Of a DNA stretch of 37,989 nt, positions 15,769 to 24,392 are shown piece by piece. The notes under the pieces were generated by a model that saw nothing but the letters and a program-made list of their open reading frames with translations, did no database searches and had not been told where the DNA came from. The stretch is taken from NCBI GenBank assembly GCA_023132135.1, contig JAGLYR010000138.1, positions 1-37,989 on the forward strand, written 5' to 3'. This DNA comes from Candidatus Eiseniibacteriota bacterium. Its GTDB lineage: Bacteria; Arandabacterota; Arandabacteria; JAGLYR01. Position 1 is the stretch's first letter; each line of letters opens with the position of its first letter. Position numbers and translations under genes: made by a program.

Positions 15769-16590
15769 CTATCCGAGATCCAGTTCCTCCAACTCCTCCT
15801 CCCCCATCCCGAAGTAATGCCCGATCTCGTGATAGACAGTGATGGCAATCTGGTCGGCGACCTCATCGCGGCTCGACGATTCCCTCTCGATGTTCCGCTG
15901 GAAGAGATGGATAACGTCGGGGAGGTGGGGGGGCGAGGTGGATGAATCGCGTTCGGGCAGTGGAACCCCGGTGTACAACCCAAGGAGAGAGGGAGACAAC
16001 GGCGGGTCATCCATCTCCAGTATGTCCTTGGGGGGTATGGATTCGATCACGATAGCGAGGTTGTCCTGAAGGGCTTTCAGGAATTCCGCGGGCAGCGCGT
16101 GGACCGCCTCAGCGGCTACTGCATGGAACTCGGCTTCCTTCATCCGGCAGGGTGAGGGGAACGCCTCCGGATCGATCTCCGTGGCCAGGGTCGTCAGGCG
16201 ATCGCTCTCGTCGAAATCACCATCTCTCTCGGCAAGGCAACTCAGGATGTCGTACAGATCCGCCCGCGTGGGATCATTCGGATCCGCGAGCTCCAGGGCG
16301 CGTGTTGCCATATCACGCGCCTCTGCGAACTCCAGGAAATCGTATCGCGCCAGGGCCGCCGCGCACAGTGTGTCGACCGAATCCGGAGCGATCTCCAGGG
16401 CGCGTTCGTAGGCATAGCAGCCTTCCCTGATTTCCCCGCAGCTCCAGAGGGCATCGCCCTTCAGAAGATGGAAACCGGCCTTATGACCGAAATCCTTCTC
16501 CGCCTGCGAGAGCATCTTCAATGCTTTTTCGATATCGCCGGCTGCGATCGTTCGAGCGATGGATTGCGAGGATTTTTTCCAGTCGGTCAT
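15769..16590 (-). CDS. TPR protein with C-terminal zincin-like metalloprotease domain
   Basis: 273 aa. The N-terminal two thirds carry TPR-like helical repeats (GDIEKALKMLSQAEKDF, GCYAYERALEIAPDSVD, ARDMATRALELADPNDP). The C-terminal about 120 aa match the minimal zincin family (PF06262-like): PPLSPSLLGLYTGVPLPER, then VYHEIGHYFGMGEEELEELD with the HExxH zinc site and a downstream acidic cluster. No signal peptide, so probably cytoplasmic. AAGGAG precedes the ATG by 9 nt. It follows the metal-importer permease by 24 bp on the same strand; a zinc enzyme downstream of a zinc importer is suggestive, but the protease substrate is unknown. Confidence 0.85.
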   Translation of the reverse strand: MTDWKKSSQSIARTIAAGDIEKALKMLSQAEKDFGHKAGFHLLKGDALWSCGEIREGCYAYERALEIAPDSVDTLCAAALARYDFLEFAEARDMATRALELADPNDPTRADLYDILSCLAERDGDFDESDRLTTLATEIDPEAFPSPCRMKEAEFHAVAAEAVHALPAEFLKALQDNLAIVIESIPPKDILEMDDPPLSPSLLGLYTGVPLPERDSSTSPPHLPDVIHLFQRNIERESSSRDEVADQIAITVYHEIGHYFGMGEEELEELDLG

Positions 16591-16614
16591 GCGGTTGGTC
16601 TCCTTGATCTGCGA

Positions 16615-17439
16615 CTAGGATTTGGGCGCATGCGCGCGCCGGCGAAAACGTCCAAACAGAAGTGCGACGAAAAATATGAACGACGCCACAGTGACAATGG
16701 TTGCCCCCGAGGCGAGATCGGCATAGTAGGAGAGGAAGAGGCCGCCGACAGTGGCAACCAGACCGGTCACGATCGAGTAGACAATGGCCGGACCATAGCG
16801 GCGGGTAAGCTGGAGTGCTGTGGCGCCCGGGATCACGAGCAAAGCCGACACGAGGACGATGCCGATGACCTTGATGCTCATGACCACGGCAAGGGCGAGC
16901 ATCGTCAGCAACAGATGGTCGAGGAGGACCACGGGAAGACCACTGGCCCGGGCCACCTCCTCATCAAAAGCCACAAAGAGGAATTCCTTGAACAGAACAA
17001 GAGTCAGGCCGAGTATGACGGCTCCCAAGACAGCGGTAAGGATCAAGTCGCCGGTCGTGACAGCAAGGATGCTTCCGAAGAGGTAGCCGAAGAGATCGAC
17101 ATTGTACTGGTCTGACAGCCCGATGAAGATAATCCCGAGGGCCATCGCGAGGGAGAAGAAGATCCCGATGGTGGCGTCGATGCCGATCTTTCCCTTCCGG
17201 CTTACGACGCCGATGGCGTTGGCAACGCCCACGGCAAAGGGAATGGCCACAGCGGTGGGCGAAACGCCCAGCAGGGCGCCGAGGGCGACGCCGCCGAAAG
17301 CCGAATGCGATACGCCGACTCCGATGAAGGAGAATCTTCGCAGCACGACAAAGAAGGAAATCGTGGCGAGGACCGTGCTGAGTATGACACCGGCCGCCAG
17401 GGCCCTCCGCATGAACTCGAGTGCCAGAATCTCACCCAT
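16615..17439 (-). CDS. znuB: Metal ABC transporter permease (ZnuB/MntB type)
   Basis: About 274 aa from the ATG at 17439; the track start at 17550 would run backwards into the ATPase gene. It has about eight to nine membrane helices of the ABC-3 family: FVVLRRFSFIGVGVSHSAFGGVALG near the N-terminus and MSIKVIGIVLVSALLVIPGATA in the centre are characteristic. It forms the inner-membrane channel for Zn2+ or Mn2+ delivered by the adjacent binding protein. The start overlaps the ATPase stop by 8 bp (ATGGGTGA), indicating translational coupling. Zn rather than Mn is favoured by the binding protein and the neighbouring zinc peptidase, but this is not certain. Confidence 0.93.
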   Translation of the reverse strand: MGEILALEFMRRALAAGVILSTVLATISFFVVLRRFSFIGVGVSHSAFGGVALGALLGVSPTAVAIPFAVGVANAIGVVSRKGKIGIDATIGIFFSLAMALGIIFIGLSDQYNVDLFGYLFGSILAVTTGDLILTAVLGAVILGLTLVLFKEFLFVAFDEEVARASGLPVVLLDHLLLTMLALAVVMSIKVIGIVLVSALLVIPGATALQLTRRYGPAIVYSIVTGLVATVGGLFLSYYADLASGATIVTVASFIFFVALLFGRFRRRAHAPKS

Positions 17440-18226
17440 CCCGCTCGTCCTCGCACGTTGGGCATTCCCGGTCATGTACGACCACCTGGAGCCCCGCCCC
17501 GTAGGTGCGCTCCAGGATCTCGCGGTTGAGGCACCCGTCCGGCGCCCCATGGTAGTGGATTGTCCGGTTGAGGCAGGCGATCCGGTCGGTGTGTGCGGTG
17601 ATGACTCCTATGTCGTGCGAAACCATGACCACCGCGAGACCTGTCCTGTCCCGCAGATCGGCGAGCAGCCGGTAGAAGCTCTCCTGGCCTACGGCGTCGA
17701 TCCCCGTCGACGGTTCGTCGAGAAGCAGCAGTCGGGGGTCTCCCGCCAGCGCCCGGGCAATGCTCACACGTTGTTGCTCCCCTCCGGACAGAGATCCGAA
17801 TGGGCGCTCCGCGCGGTCCGCCATTCCAACGAGACCCAGCGTTTCCAGGGCCCTCGCCCGGTCTCCGGCCCCGGGCCGGCGAAGTATGCCCAGTCTTGCG
17901 TAGCGTCCCATCAACACGACATCCAGCGCGCTGACGGGGAAATCCCGGTGAGCAAGCGATAGCTGCGGAAGATACCCGACGTCGGAATGGTTGCGATCCG
18001 GGGCGCGTGGCACTTTTCCCAGCACGCGGACCTCGCCCCGGTCGGGAGACATCAAACCGAGGATGATCCGGAGGAGAGTTGTCTTGCCACCGCCGTTTGG
18101 GCCGACGATGCCGAAGATCGAGCCCATCGGGCAGGTCAACGACACATTCCGAAGAACCCAGTCCCCGTCGTAGCGGGACCAGATACCGCGGAGCTCAACA
18201 GCCGGCATGTCCTTGTTCTCGGTCAT
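17432..18226 (-). CDS. znuC: Metal ABC transporter ATP-binding protein (ZnuC type)
   Basis: 264 aa with all ABC ATPase motifs: Walker A GPNGGGKTT, Q-loop VGYLPQ, signature LSGGEQQRV, Walker B LLLLDEPSTGID and switch His in VVMVSHD. It energises uptake through the overlapping permease. The C-terminal tail ends HDRECPTCEDERDG, with a His and a CxxC that could sense or hold metal; such tails are seen in some metal-transport ATPases. The start ATG has AGGAG 12 nt upstream; a second Met at residue 7 is an alternative. The gene is 44 bp after the binding-protein gene. Confidence 0.93.
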   Translation of the reverse strand: MTENKDMPAVELRGIWSRYDGDWVLRNVSLTCPMGSIFGIVGPNGGGKTTLLRIILGLMSPDRGEVRVLGKVPRAPDRNHSDVGYLPQLSLAHRDFPVSALDVVLMGRYARLGILRRPGAGDRARALETLGLVGMADRAERPFGSLSGGEQQRVSIARALAGDPRLLLLDEPSTGIDAVGQESFYRLLADLRDRTGLAVVMVSHDIGVITAHTDRIACLNRTIHYHGAPDGCLNREILERTYGAGLQVVVHDRECPTCEDERDG

Positions 18227-18270
18227 GGAAAACCAGAACTCCTATCCGCAGATTACGCACATGAGTCCGC

Positions 18271-19203
18271 CTATTCGCCGAGTGTCCGCTCCATCTCCGA
18301 CAGATTATACCGCATCAGGTTCAAATAGGAATCTCTTCCTTCGACATCCTCCCCGCCCAGGGGATCCAGAAACGCAATCTGCGCTCCCGACTCCCGCGCG
18401 ATGACCTCGGCCTCCTTGGAATTGAGCTGGGGCTCGGCGAAGATGACGGCAACTCCGTGCGAACGGACCACGTCGATGATGCCCTTGAGATGTTTTGGTG
18501 TGGCCTCCTTGCCGGGGCTCTCCTCAATGATTCCCATGGCCTGGAGACCGTAGCGATGAGCAAAGTAGATCCAGGCGGAGTGAAAGGCCACGTAGCGCCT
18601 GGTGCTGAATCTCTCGACGGCACTCCGGATTTCTTCATCCAGTATCTGGAGATCCTGACCGTAGGCCGCGGCGTTGGCCTCGTATGCGGCCGCGTGCTCC
18701 GGATCGACCTTGGAGAGAGAACAGGCAATCCGCTCCACCATCCGGATGGCATTCTGTGGATCCAGCCAGACGTGGGGGTTGGGGACGCTGCCGGTGTGTG
18801 AGAGTTCTGTCTCGCAGCGACGTCCATCGGGGGAACAGAGGAGTTCGAGGCCATCCGACAGCTGGACGACATCGAGGTTCCTGTTTCCCGAAGCCCGGGC
18901 GATCTTGCCGGACCATTGCTCGAGCCCCGCCCCTATTTCGAAGAAGATTCTTGCTTCGGCCACCAGGCGAACCTGTGTCGGTTTGGGATCAAAAGTGTGG
19001 GGGCTTGCGCCCGCGGGGAGCAGGGTGGAGACCGAGACGTGCGCGCCACCCACGTTGCGCACGAGATCCGCCACCGGGAAGATGGTGGCCACAACGGGGA
19101 GGCGTTCCTGTTTCAGGCCCTTGCCGGGCGATGCACAGGCGCAGGCCAGAAGCATCAGAAGCAAGGCCATGTTCGCGAAGTCAATCCGGCGCAGCAAATC
19201 CAA
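18271..19203 (-). CDS. znuA: Zinc/manganese-binding lipoprotein (ZnuA type)
   Basis: 310 aa cluster A-I solute-binding protein. The N-terminus MALLLMLLACACA gives a lipoprotein signal with lipobox LLAC. Metal ligands of the family are all present: H in AGASPHTFDPK, H in NPHVWLDPQN, H in FHSAWIYFAHRYG and the acidic residue in IFAEPQ. The long His-rich loop of many Gram-negative ZnuA proteins is absent and replaced by a short segment with two cysteines (LLCSPDGRRCE). It captures the metal in the periplasm for the ZnuBC-like importer. GGGAGG precedes the ATG. It is 19 bp after the YqaA/DedA-like gene. Confidence 0.93.
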   Translation of the reverse strand: MDLLRRIDFANMALLLMLLACACASPGKGLKQERLPVVATIFPVADLVRNVGGAHVSVSTLLPAGASPHTFDPKPTQVRLVAEARIFFEIGAGLEQWSGKIARASGNRNLDVVQLSDGLELLCSPDGRRCETELSHTGSVPNPHVWLDPQNAIRMVERIACSLSKVDPEHAAAYEANAAAYGQDLQILDEEIRSAVERFSTRRYVAFHSAWIYFAHRYGLQAMGIIEESPGKEATPKHLKGIIDVVRSHGVAVIFAEPQLNSKEAEVIARESGAQIAFLDPLGGEDVEGRDSYLNLMRYNLSEMERTLGE

Positions 19204-19222
19204 TGCTGACCTCCCGGGGTAG

Positions 19223-19786
19223 TCAAAATCCAGCTTGTATTATGCACAATTCCCGGACGGATGTGTAAGAGAGAAAAGCCTGGCAACAGAGTGCGGATGC
19301 CCAGTGGCTAACAAAGGCCACCACGAAAACCCGAGGGACATACCCGGCGAAAAAAGCCAAGAGATAGCGCGACATGCTGAGCCTGAGCGTGCCCGACATC
19401 CAGAGGGCGTACTTCATGGGAACGGGCGTAGCGGCGCAGATGGTCACGGCAAACACGCCGTACCGGTTGAACAGGCGCTCGATTCGTTCACGAGTTCGGG
19501 GACGGCTGCGGAATGCGCGAGCGAGGACGGCGGTTCCGACGGTGCGGCCGAGCAGATAACCGATGACAGCTCCGCCAGTCGTGCCCAGAACGGCTACGGC
19601 GGCCATTGGATATGGAGACCGCCCGACCAACGCCGCGGCGAGGATGAAGTAGTCCGGAGCCAGGGGTTGCCACACCCCCACGACTAGGCCCAGTCCGAGA
19701 ACCACCCACGCGCCGTAGATGTCAAGGAGATGCTGGGCGGCTGCCAGCGCCTCGGGAGAAACGAATCTTTGGAGGAGTTCCGCCAA
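19223..19786 (-). CDS. YqaA/DedA-like (VTT-domain) membrane protein
   Basis: 187 aa with four or five hydrophobic segments. The fold markers are those of the small SNARE-associated/VTT family: VVGVWQPLAPDYFILAAALVG, GTTGGAVIGYLLGR, then FNRYGVFAVTICAATPVPMKYALWMSG, closest in style to YqaA. DedA/VTT proteins are implicated in lipid-carrier flipping and membrane homeostasis. The start codon is TTG with TGAGGT close upstream; no ATG fits the N-terminus. It lies directly before the metal-uptake genes and is probably co-transcribed, but a functional link is not established. Confidence 0.75.
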   Translation of the reverse strand: MAELLQRFVSPEALAAAQHLLDIYGAWVVLGLGLVVGVWQPLAPDYFILAAALVGRSPYPMAAVAVLGTTGGAVIGYLLGRTVGTAVLARAFRSRPRTRERIERLFNRYGVFAVTICAATPVPMKYALWMSGTLRLSMSRYLLAFFAGYVPRVFVVAFVSHWASALCCQAFLSYTSVRELCIIQAGF

Positions 19787-19869
19787 TTGACCTCAATGTG
19801 TCAGGAAACCCGAAAGGCAAACAGAAGATAGCTGCAGATTGCACCGACGGGGCTCCACGGGAAGCTTCC

Positions 19870-21648
19870 TCATAGACGATGCAAACCGAGCTCTTTCAGC
19901 TTGCGGTCCGTTGGCGCGCCGTTGGGATGCCAACCCCGGACCTTGTAGTACTTCTGCACCAGGTCGTCGAAGAAATCATGCCGCAATCGCATTCCCTCCA
20001 GCAATCCGGCCGTCATGGGTTCGCTGAAAAATCGCTCGGGGAGCGTGTCGTGCTCCTTGGTGCGACCGTTCTTCCGGTTGAACATCCGGGCGAGGTTGGC
20101 AACGCGCTCTCCAACTCTCATCAGATCGTCGTCCGTGACGTTCATTCCGGTGGCGGCGTTCAGGATGGGCGTCAATCGATTCAGGCTGTACATCAGGAAG
20201 TCACAGACCACCAGGCAATTCCTGACAGTGACTTCGTCCTGACCCTTCATGACATAGGACGGGAGATCCTTGACACGAAGGGTGCCGGACATCTCGTCGG
20301 TTGCCGTCCAGAGCCGCGTGTGGGAAGCGAAGTCCGAGGTGGCCAGTGCGAGGCCCATGGAAAGGCATCCCTTGACATTCACGCCCGAGAGCTCCATCCC
20401 CGACGTGTTGATCGCAAAGTAGTCGCTTCCCTGGCCAATCCGTTCTGCGGCGCCGCGGGTGCCCTCGGCGAGGAGGTCCCCGAGTCCTTCGCGGCGGGCT
20501 ATCCTGGGGATCAGTTCAAGGAGCGCTTCGCCGTTTCCGAAACGCAGATCCAGGCCGTCCGCATCACCGATCATCCCCTTCTCAAAACATTCCATCGCGA
20601 AGGAGGCGGTCACACCGCATGAGATGGTATCCAATCCCAGGTCGTCGCAGAGCCAGTTGGCCTCTGCCACGGTCTTGGCATCGCCGATCCCGCATCCGGA
20701 TCCCAGAAACGCCGTGGTCTCATACTCCGGCCCCTCCAGCTCCTTTCCATCCCACTTCGCCAGCTTGGAACACCGGATGATGCAATTCCAGCACCCGGTG
20801 TGCTCCCAGTTGAGCTCCTTCTTCATCGTTTCCGAGGTGATTCCCTCGTACTCGTCGAACTCGCCTGCCTGAAAATTGCGAGTGGGCAGGAACCGACCAA
20901 CCTCCTGGCCCATCCGGACCCACATCATCGTGCCGAGTTCGTAGCGACGCTCCCGGGTCGGATGTGAAACGACATCCTTGACCAGCTTGCGATTGAGCTT
21001 CATGAACGCGGCGCGGTCGGAATACTCGATTTTCCGGTCGCCGTCGACCATGATAGCCTTGAGGTTCTTGGAGCCCATTACCGCTCCGGCGCCGCCGCGG
21101 CCGTAGTGGCGATAGAGATCGTTCGCCACACATGCAAAGCGAACAAGGTTTTCACCGGCAGGGCCGATTGAAATGGTGCTGGCGTCGGGGAAACGTTGTT
21201 TCAGGTTCCGTTCGGTTTCGAAGATCCCTTTCCCCCAGAGATTGCCCGCTTCGAGAAACTCGACACCTTTGGGAGTAATGTGAAGAACCACGGGGGAAGA
21301 CGATCTCCCGATCACGGTGATGTAGTCGTACCCGGCGGCCTTGATCTTCGGGCCAATGGAGCCGCCCACGTGCGAATCCAGCGCACCCCCGAAGAGAGGG
21401 GATTTCGTGACGAGGGCCGATCGGGCGGCCGTGGGAACGTGGGTCCCCGTCAAGGGACCCGTGACGAAGATGATGGGGTTCTCCCGCGAGAAGGGATCGG
21501 CATCCAGAGCGTAGTCCGTCAGCAGCTTGAAACCGACACCCTTGGCTCCGATGTACGCGTCAAGAACACTCATGTCCTGTGTCCCGGTGCGAATCTTCCT
21601 GGTGGTAAGATCAATCTCAATCCACCGGTTCATGTAGGCCGAGTACAT
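19870..21648 (-). CDS. Aldehyde ferredoxin oxidoreductase family protein
   Basis: 592-aa tungsten/molybdenum-pterin enzyme of the AOR family. The N-terminal domain has IDLTTRKI, FVTGPLTGTHVPTAARSALVTKSPL and GRGGAGAVMGSKNLKA, the tungstopterin-binding signatures. The [4Fe-4S] site is HTGCWNCIIRC (CX2CX3C) with a fourth Cys later, probably in RNCLVVCDF. The product would oxidise an aldehyde to an acid with ferredoxin as acceptor, or work in reverse; substrate class (AOR, FOR, GAPOR, WOR-like) is not clear. The ATG has AGGAG at 5 nt. It is 69 bp downstream of homoserine dehydrogenase. Presence of this enzyme supports an anaerobic metabolism. Confidence 0.93.
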   Translation of the reverse strand: MYSAYMNRWIEIDLTTRKIRTGTQDMSVLDAYIGAKGVGFKLLTDYALDADPFSRENPIIFVTGPLTGTHVPTAARSALVTKSPLFGGALDSHVGGSIGPKIKAAGYDYITVIGRSSSPVVLHITPKGVEFLEAGNLWGKGIFETERNLKQRFPDASTISIGPAGENLVRFACVANDLYRHYGRGGAGAVMGSKNLKAIMVDGDRKIEYSDRAAFMKLNRKLVKDVVSHPTRERRYELGTMMWVRMGQEVGRFLPTRNFQAGEFDEYEGITSETMKKELNWEHTGCWNCIIRCSKLAKWDGKELEGPEYETTAFLGSGCGIGDAKTVAEANWLCDDLGLDTISCGVTASFAMECFEKGMIGDADGLDLRFGNGEALLELIPRIARREGLGDLLAEGTRGAAERIGQGSDYFAINTSGMELSGVNVKGCLSMGLALATSDFASHTRLWTATDEMSGTLRVKDLPSYVMKGQDEVTVRNCLVVCDFLMYSLNRLTPILNAATGMNVTDDDLMRVGERVANLARMFNRKNGRTKEHDTLPERFFSEPMTAGLLEGMRLRHDFFDDLVQKYYKVRGWHPNGAPTDRKLKELGLHRL

Positions 21649-21717
21649 GATATCTCCTGATGGTTGGTAAGGACCCTGAGACCGACACCTCGCGACGATG
21701 TTTGTGCGTAATCCAGA

Positions 21718-22746
21718 CTAGTGAAGACTGCGATGAATCTCGACCAGATCTGAGAACAGGGCGAAGCCTGTCTCGATTTTCCCCGCTCCGGGGCCCACAA
21801 CAGTGACATCCTGAATCAGGTCCGTTGAGAAAGTAATGGCGTTGGTCGCGCCGCCCACAGAGGCAAGGGGATCCGTAAGATCGACTTTCTCCGGGGAGAC
21901 TTTACCGACTACTTGTCCACCCTCGCGGCGGATTTCCCCGATGAGCTTCCATCGCTTCCCCTCCGATGTGGCCTGCTGGATGTTCTCGGGGGTGATCCCT
22001 GTGATTCCAGTGCGGTCGACATCGGCTACCCTGAGGTTTGCTCCCATCACAGCATTGGCGAGGATCACTACCTTGGCAAGAGCATCCCAACCCTCTACGT
22101 CGGCGTCCGGCACGGCCTCGGCGTAACCCAGATCCTGGGCCTCCTGCAGGGCGTCGGCGTAAGTCATCCCCGTTTCCATCCGGGTGAGAATGAAGTTGGT
22201 GGTCCCATTGAAGATGCCGCGAACACGGGCGAACTCATTGCCGGCGAGGAACCGGTGCGCGAGATTGAGCACAGGGGTTCCGGCCATCACTGTGCCTTCG
22301 TAGCGGAACTGGACCTTGTTGGCCTCGGCAAGGGCTATCATCTCCCTCAGGGCCAGGGTCGTCGGGCCCTTGTTTGTGGTGGCGAGGTGCTTGCCCGATT
22401 CCAGAGCGGCTCTGAAGTGAGCCATAGCCGGTTCAGCGGTCTCGATGTCGGTGAAGGTGGCTTCGAGGATCACGTCCGCATTGGACTCGCGAATCGTCCT
22501 GACGGCATCCCATCCCTTCTCGGGAGCATCGTACCCAGCCAGGTTTCCGGAAGTCCTGATCATTTCGAGCGCCTTGCCGAGATCCAGACCTTCCGGATTG
22601 TAGATCGAGCCCTTCACGTTGTCCGAGATGGCGACCGCGCGGAACTCCGTGAGATGCGGATCCCCTGTCCCCTTCTTACGGGTCAGAATTTCAGCCAGTC
22701 CTTGGCCCACGACACCAAAGCCGATGAACGCCAGTTTGAGATCCAT
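21718..22746 (-). CDS. hom: Homoserine dehydrogenase, short form
   Basis: 342 aa. NAD(P)-binding motif GFGVVGQGLAEIL at the N-terminus, TTNKGP in the cofactor domain, IFNGTTNFILTRM and the catalytic segment DVEGWDALAKVVILANAV. It reduces aspartate semialdehyde to homoserine in Thr/Met synthesis. The C-terminal ACT domain of the approximately 430-aa form is missing, as in archaeal and many anaerobic bacterial enzymes, so feedback control by threonine is not expected through this subunit. It is first in a seven-gene minus-strand run, with its own promoter and a palindrome at the predicted start point. Confidence 0.95.
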   Translation of the reverse strand: MDLKLAFIGFGVVGQGLAEILTRKKGTGDPHLTEFRAVAISDNVKGSIYNPEGLDLGKALEMIRTSGNLAGYDAPEKGWDAVRTIRESNADVILEATFTDIETAEPAMAHFRAALESGKHLATTNKGPTTLALREMIALAEANKVQFRYEGTVMAGTPVLNLAHRFLAGNEFARVRGIFNGTTNFILTRMETGMTYADALQEAQDLGYAEAVPDADVEGWDALAKVVILANAVMGANLRVADVDRTGITGITPENIQQATSEGKRWKLIGEIRREGGQVVGKVSPEKVDLTDPLASVGGATNAITFSTDLIQDVTVVGPGAGKIETGFALFSDLVEIHRSLH

Positions 22747-22773
22747 TCGTCACCCCCGTTATATGAAGGACAG

Positions 22774-22818
22774 TCCCTGCAGGGAGGGCAGTCTACTACA
22801 GACCCGAGCGGATTTCAA
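22774..22818 (-). promoter_or_regulatory. Promoter and palindrome upstream of hom
   Basis: Minus-strand TTGAAA (22818-22813), 17-bp spacer, TAGACT (22795-22790). The perfect 12-bp palindrome TCCCTGCAGGGA (22774-22785) spans the predicted transcription start and could be an operator. Confidence 0.5.
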
Positions 22819-22879
22819 GAGCCACCTGTCGGCGAATGGGCGAAAGGGGGAAAGGGCGACACGCTTGGCCCCGCCCGCC

Positions 22880-22908
22880 TTGACACGGGCTCCCGGTTGT
22901 GAAACAAT
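22880..22908 (+). promoter_or_regulatory. Promoter of the cyclophilin gene
   Basis: Perfect -35 TTGACA (22880-22885), 17-bp spacer, AACAAT (22903-22908), followed by GAGGAGGG before the ATG at 22958. Confidence 0.5.
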
Positions 22909-22957
22909 CCGTTTTCCCGAGTGTAGTACATGCTGAACCTGTCTTGAGGAGGGAGCA

Positions 22958-23683
22958 ATGCAGAGAGCAAAACTGGCAATCGTGATTCTGGTCGGACTCG
23001 TGGTCTTTGGATGCGCGGGATCGGCGATGGCGCAGGAAACGAGCAAGACCAAGGCAAGGGCCGAGAAAACGGAGGAGAAATCAAAGATGGAAAACCCCGT
23101 CGTCGTGATGGCAACCACCATGGGAGATATCCGTATTGAGCTCTATCCCGGCAAAGCGCCCATCACGGTCGAGAATTTCCTGTCGTATGTTCGTGAGGGA
23201 TACTACGACGGGCTCATTTTCCACCGCGTGATCAGCAATTTCATGATCCAGGGTGGCGGGTTCACTTCCGACATGGTCCAGAAAAAGACCCGGGACATGA
23301 TCAAGAACGAGGCGGACAACGGTCTTAAGAACGATCGCGGGACCATCGCCATGGCTCGGACTTCCGCGGTCAACAGCGCCACCTCCCAGTTCTTCATCAA
23401 CGTCGCCAACAACAATTCCCTGAATCACCGGGACAAGTCCCAGCGGGGTTACGGGTACTGCGTCTTCGGGAAGGTCGTCGACGGCCTGGACACGGTGGAC
23501 AAGATCCGGTATGTCAAGACGACAACCGCGCGTGGACATGGGGACGTCCCCGTCAAGGAAGTGATTATCAAGCGAGCGTATGTTGAGGGAGAGAAGAAGG
23601 CTAAGGAGAAAGTGAAGGGGAAAGCGGAAGCCTCGGCCAAGACTGAGATGAAGACGAAGGAGAAGCTTGAACAGAAAAAGTAG
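22958..23683 (+). CDS. Exported cyclophilin-type peptidyl-prolyl isomerase
   Basis: 241 aa. A signal peptide (residues 1-25, ..[14 protein letters not shown]) is followed by a cyclophilin domain (about 47-205): [33 protein letters not shown] with the catalytic Arg, and [14 protein letters not shown]. This is the bacterial PpiA/PpiB pattern. The last about 35 residues are almost entirely Lys/Glu/Ala, an unusual charged tail that may bind nucleic acid, lipid or cell wall. It probably assists folding of exported proteins. The 3' end overlaps the next gene by 17 bp. Confidence 0.95.
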   Translation: MQRAKLAIVILVGLVVFGCAGSAMAQETSKTKARAEKTEEKSKMENPVVVMATTMGDIRIELYPGKAPITVENFLSYVREGYYDGLIFHRVISNFMIQGGGFTSDMVQKKTRDMIKNEADNGLKNDRGTIAMARTSAVNSATSQFFINVANNNSLNHRDKSQRGYGYCVFGKVVDGLDTVDKIRYVKTTTARGHGDVPVKEVIIKRAYVEGEKKAKEKVKGKAEASAKTEMKTKEKLEQKK

Positions 23684-24392
23684 AAATGCGGTAGTTTCAC
23701 TCTTGATAGGATTGTGGGCGATTCAGTGGATACCGGTTCCCGCGCAATCCATGACCTACACCGCTGTCGAGATTGTCCGGAGAGTCCACGCCACATTCGG
23801 GCAGATCGAGGATTACCGGGTCACCGTGAGCGTCCGGGTGGATGTTGACGGCTTCGAGATTCCGGACCGCGCGATCGGCCTTTTCTATAAGCGACCTGAC
23901 AGGGTGCACCTGGAGGGCGCAGACTTCGCGACCCTGCCCCGGGAAGCCCTGATGGCCGGCCCATCGCAGATTCTTGATGAGGAGCGTTACGAGATTCGCT
24001 TGGCCCGGGCGGAGGATTTTGGGGAGGGCGTGGCTTTCGTGCTTCATCTCTTCCTCAAGGATTTCATGGATGAAGACACCGGGGAAGAGGAACCTGATCT
24101 CGTGGTCTGGGTCGATGCCAAACGCTGGGTGATCCTCCAGATGGAAGCCCGCTCGGGCGGTAAGAAACAGGGCCTGGTCACTATCGAACATGCCTTGGTC
24201 GAGGACGGATTCTGGCTTCCGCGCCGGACCGAAGTCGAGATCTACATGGACAATATCCCGGGAGCACGACCCCCGCAATCACCTTCCGACTCAACTGCCA
24301 TTTCCCGCCAGCCCGACAAGGGCACCATCCAACTCACGTTTCATGAATATGAAGTGAACGTGGGGCTCCCCGACAGTCTCTTCAATTTCTAG
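23667..24392 (+). CDS. Exported LolA/LolB-like lipoprotein-carrier-fold protein
   Basis: 241 aa. A signal peptide ([22 protein letters not shown]) precedes a domain resembling the LolA-like fold: [55 protein letters not shown] and [18 protein letters not shown]. Such proteins bind acyl chains or act in envelope stress sensing (LolA/RseB-like). The start is TTG at 23667 inside the end of the cyclophilin gene, with AGGAG 4 nt upstream, so translation is coupled. The 3' end overlaps the convergent TPR-CHAT gene by 11 bp. Function is inferred only from fold-level resemblance. Confidence 0.7.
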   Translation: MNRKSRNAVVSLLIGLWAIQWIPVPAQSMTYTAVEIVRRVHATFGQIEDYRVTVSVRVDVDGFEIPDRAIGLFYKRPDRVHLEGADFATLPREALMAGPSQILDEERYEIRLARAEDFGEGVAFVLHLFLKDFMDEDTGEEEPDLVVWVDAKRWVILQMEARSGGKKQGLVTIEHALVEDGFWLPRRTEVEIYMDNIPGARPPQSPSDSTAISRQPDKGTIQLTFHEYEVNVGLPDSLFNF

